DNA from: Candidatus Microbacterium stercoravium
Lineage (GTDB): Bacteria; Actinomycetota; Actinomycetes; Actinomycetales; Microbacteriaceae
DNA length: 42,765 nucleotides
NCBI GenBank assembly: GCA_019117025.1
Contig: DXAM01000150.1
Location: 1-42,765 of the forward strand
Reading direction: 5' to 3'
In this document: piece after piece, positions 40,706 through 42,765 of the stretch
Position numbering within the stretch: position 1 is the first letter of the stretch
Layout: each line of letters opens with the position of its first letter
Notes under the pieces: generated by a model
The model's database searches: none
What the model saw: the letters and a program-made list of their open reading frames with translations, nothing else
What the model was told of the DNA's origin: nothing
Program-made: the position numbers and the translations under genes

Positions 40706-41914
40706 GTGCCCGATTCCCCTCGCCCGCTGCCCGAATGGGCCGAGCAGGCTGCGCTCGGCATCTTCATCCACTGGGGCCCGTACTCAGTGCCCGCGTGGGC
40801 GGAGCCGACGGGCGCGTGGGGAGCGATCGATCCCGAGATCTGGTTCGCGCACAACGCGTATGCCGAGTGGTACGCGAACACCATGCGCATCGACGGCTCG
40901 CCCGCGGCGCAGCACCAGGCGCAGGCGCACGGCGGGGCGCCGTACGAGCAGTTCCTCGATCGCTGGGAGGCCGAGGCATACGATCCGCAGGAGTGGGCGC
41001 GGCTGTTCCGCGAGGTGGGCGCCGACTACGTCGTTCCGGTGACGAAGCACCACGACGGCATCGCGCTGTGGGACGCTCCCGGATCCGATGGCCGCAACAC
41101 CGTCTCGCGCGGCCCGCGACGGGATCTGCTGGCGCCCCTCGCCGAGGCCGTGCGCGAGGAGGGCATGCGCTTCGGCGTCTACTACTCGGGCGGGCTCGAC
41201 TGGTCGTACACCGACCTCCCGCCGATCCAGTCGATGGAGGACGTCGACGAGCTGCGGCCGACCGACGCCGAATACGCGCGCTACGCGGCGGATCACGTGC
41301 GCGACCTGATCGATCGCTTCCATCCGTCGGTCATCTGGAACGACATCGACTGGCCCGAGGCGGGAAAGCACGACGGGTCGCTCGACGCGCTGATCCGCCA
41401 CTACCGCGAGGTCGTGCCCGACGGGATCGTCAACGACCGCTGGGGCACCGACCTCTGGGACTACCGCACGAGCGAGTATGCCCACGACGTCGACAACGAG
41501 AGCGGTTCCGGGTGGGAGCACAACCGCGGTCTCGGCTTCTCCTTCGGCTTCAACCGCATCGAGGACGAGTCGCTCACGCTGACGCCGCGAGAGCTCGCAC
41601 GGCTCTACGCCGACATCGTCTCGCGCGGCGGGAGGCTGCTGCTGAACGTGGGGCCCGAGGCATCGGGCCGGATCCCCGATGTTCAGCGGCGCACGCTCGA
41701 GGGCGCCGCCTCGTTCCTGCAGCAGGTCAAGCCGCTCACGCGATCCCGGCGCCCCCTTACGGCTGACGAGGCGCAGAACCTGCCCGTCGGCGACGCGTGG
41801 ATGCGGGCCTGGATGAGCGACGGTCGTCTCGTCGTCATCGTGGATGACGCCGACCAGGCCCGACGGATAGAGCATCACTGCCCCGAGGCCGCTGTGCTGC
41901 GCCTGCCGCAGTAG
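40706..41914 (+). CDS. GH29 alpha-L-fucosidase (cytoplasmic)
   Basis: A 402-residue glycoside hydrolase family 29 enzyme without a signal peptide. GIFIHWGPYSVPAW near 18-31 and VTKHHDGIALWD near 112-123 are family signatures. The nucleophile is the Asp of WNDIDWP (about 213) and the likely acid/base is Glu in YRTSEYA (about 257), in the positions of Thermotoga Asp224 and Glu266. RGGRLLLNVGPEASG closes the barrel. GTG 40706 with AGGAAGG 7 nt upstream is preferred to ATG 40685, which overlaps the LacI stop. It lacks the C-terminal beta domain of longer members. It probably removes fucose from imported plant oligosaccharides. Confidence 0.9.
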   Translation: MPDSPRPLPEWAEQAALGIFIHWGPYSVPAWAEPTGAWGAIDPEIWFAHNAYAEWYANTMRIDGSPAAQHQAQAHGGAPYEQFLDRWEAEAYDPQEWARLFREVGADYVVPVTKHHDGIALWDAPGSDGRNTVSRGPRRDLLAPLAEAVREEGMRFGVYYSGGLDWSYTDLPPIQSMEDVDELRPTDAEYARYAADHVRDLIDRFHPSVIWNDIDWPEAGKHDGSLDALIRHYREVVPDGIVNDRWGTDLWDYRTSEYAHDVDNESGSGWEHNRGLGFSFGFNRIEDESLTLTPRELARLYADIVSRGGRLLLNVGPEASGRIPDVQRRTLEGAASFLQQVKPLTRSRRPLTADEAQNLPVGDAWMRAWMSDGRLVVIVDDADQARRIEHHCPEAAVLRLPQ

Positions 41915-41923
41915 GGCGCTGCG

Positions 41924-42742
41924 CTACGCCTTCGCCAGCGCGCCGATGATGCGCAGGATCGTTCCCATATCATCGACGGCGGCATCGGCGGATCGCGGAG
42001 CGAACCCCGCGATCGACGCGCCCGCGAGGTCGAACCGCTCTCGGATCTCTCCGATCGCTCCGATCAGGTCAGTCGGATCGACCCCGAAGGGCTGCGCCAC
42101 CGAGACGCCGTCGATGTGCGCCGGATCGAGCACATCCAGGTCGATGTGGATGAACACGCGCCGCGCGCCGGTGGCGGCCACGACGTCGGCGAGCGACGCC
42201 GCGATCTCGTCGGCGCGGACGACGCGGATCCCCGTGTCGGAGATCACGAGATCCTCGTCGAGATCGAGGTCGCGCGCGCCCGCGAGAACGATGCGCTCCG
42301 GCGCGATCTCGCCCGCGGGAGCGCCGAGTCCGTCGGGCGCGGCGCCGAGCACGGCGCGCAGCGCCATGCCGGAGTATGCGCCCGACGGCGACGTCTCGGG
42401 GGTGTGCAGGTCGCCGTGCGCGTCGAACCAGACGACCGCGAGGTCGTCGCCTGCCGCATGACGGACCGCGGGCACGGCGACCCCGCAGTCACCGCCGATC
42501 ACGATGAGGCGCTCGCCGGGAAAGGCCTCGAGCTCCTCGCGCACGTGCTGGGCGACGCGGCGCAGCGTGCTGGCGCGCAGCACGCCCGTGTCGAGGCTCT
42601 CGCCCGCTTCGATCGGCACGGGCACGCGAGACGTCGACGACGTCGGCAGGTCTCCCTGGATCGCGTCGGCGCCGTCGATGAGCGCCATGGCGCGAGCGGA
42701 CGGCGAACCCTGCCATTGCGGAACGACGACGAACCGAGTCAT
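41924..42742 (-). CDS. arginase/ureohydrolase family protein
   Basis: A 272-residue metal-dependent hydrolase-fold protein. The metal motifs are VIGGDCGVAVP, WFDAHGDLHTPET and HIDLDVLDPAHID. The first differs from classical GGDHS: the His ligand is replaced by Cys, while DAHxD and DxDxxDP are intact. This variant occurs in uncharacterised arginase-like proteins of actinobacteria, so arginase activity should not be assumed. The ATG at 42742 has GGAAG about 8 nt upstream; in-frame starts at 42757 or 42760 are also possible. It converges on the fucosidase gene with 9 nt between the stops. Confidence 0.85.
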   Translation of the reverse strand: MTRFVVVPQWQGSPSARAMALIDGADAIQGDLPTSSTSRVPVPIEAGESLDTGVLRASTLRRVAQHVREELEAFPGERLIVIGGDCGVAVPAVRHAAGDDLAVVWFDAHGDLHTPETSPSGAYSGMALRAVLGAAPDGLGAPAGEIAPERIVLAGARDLDLDEDLVISDTGIRVVRADEIAASLADVVAATGARRVFIHIDLDVLDPAHIDGVSVAQPFGVDPTDLIGAIGEIRERFDLAGASIAGFAPRSADAAVDDMGTILRIIGALAKA

Positions 42743-42765
42743 GTTCACATCTTCCATCACATGTC

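Overview
This window is high-GC actinobacterial DNA, most likely from Microbacterium or another Microbacteriaceae genus. The pointers are a fused E1/E2-type 2-oxoglutarate decarboxylase (Kgd), a SigR/RsrA pair, a stand-alone ADP-dependent NAD(P)HX dehydratase, a DUF222-HNH protein, metY/metX in tandem and many apparently leaderless genes. The genus is an inference from gene content and style. There are no rRNA or tRNA genes, insertion sequences, prophage genes or CRISPR arrays. Genes are tightly packed and no gene-free gap exceeds about 220 bases; the larger gaps (8784-8998, 35710-35909, 39509-39689) carry promoters and candidate operators.

Layout. 1-8783: a DUF222-HNH gene cut by the left edge, rsgA and aroA (minus strand); then sigR-rsrA and an Eis-like acetyltransferase (plus); then two CNNM/CorC-type membrane proteins (minus). 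8784-16231: kgd, a strong bidirectional terminator, a convergent Old Yellow Enzyme, then nnrD, a GT87-type membrane glycosyltransferase and a small thiamine-binding-type protein. 16232-23105: a six-gene cassette of fused ABC permease, binding lipoprotein, ATPase, HAD phosphatase, inositol-monophosphatase-family enzyme and LacI regulator. 23148-28568: an MFS exporter, the methionine genes metX and metY, an SDR and uracil-DNA glycosylase. 28673-35709: a secreted M23 peptidase and a complete oligopeptide-type ABC operon headed by an alpha/beta hydrolase. 35910-42742: an AhpD-like protein, an iron-box-associated SIP-domain protein, a large Tat-exported rhamnogalacturonan-lyase-like enzyme divergent from a LacI regulator plus GH29 alpha-L-fucosidase, and an arginase-family protein.

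The most interesting unit is 16262-23105. Its promoter has two 11-nt direct repeats beginning GTTCACG, the layout of a Streptomyces-type PHO box. A TANNNT -10 lies exactly 6 nt before the first start codon, and a perfect LacI-type palindrome (TGGAACGTTCCA) follows just inside the gene. With an FbpABC/AfuABC-like importer and two phosphatases in the same operon, this suggests a phosphate-starvation-controlled system that imports a phosphorylated sugar or polyol and dephosphorylates it inside the cell. The second strong regulatory find is the rhamnogalacturonan lyase/LacI intergenic region: two divergent promoters share one -35 block, and each has a copy of the same operator about 12 nt past its start point.

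Two window-wide patterns also stand out. Six genes have TANNNT-N6-start codon, which predicts leaderless mRNAs. The palindrome GGATCC is several times commoner than base composition predicts.
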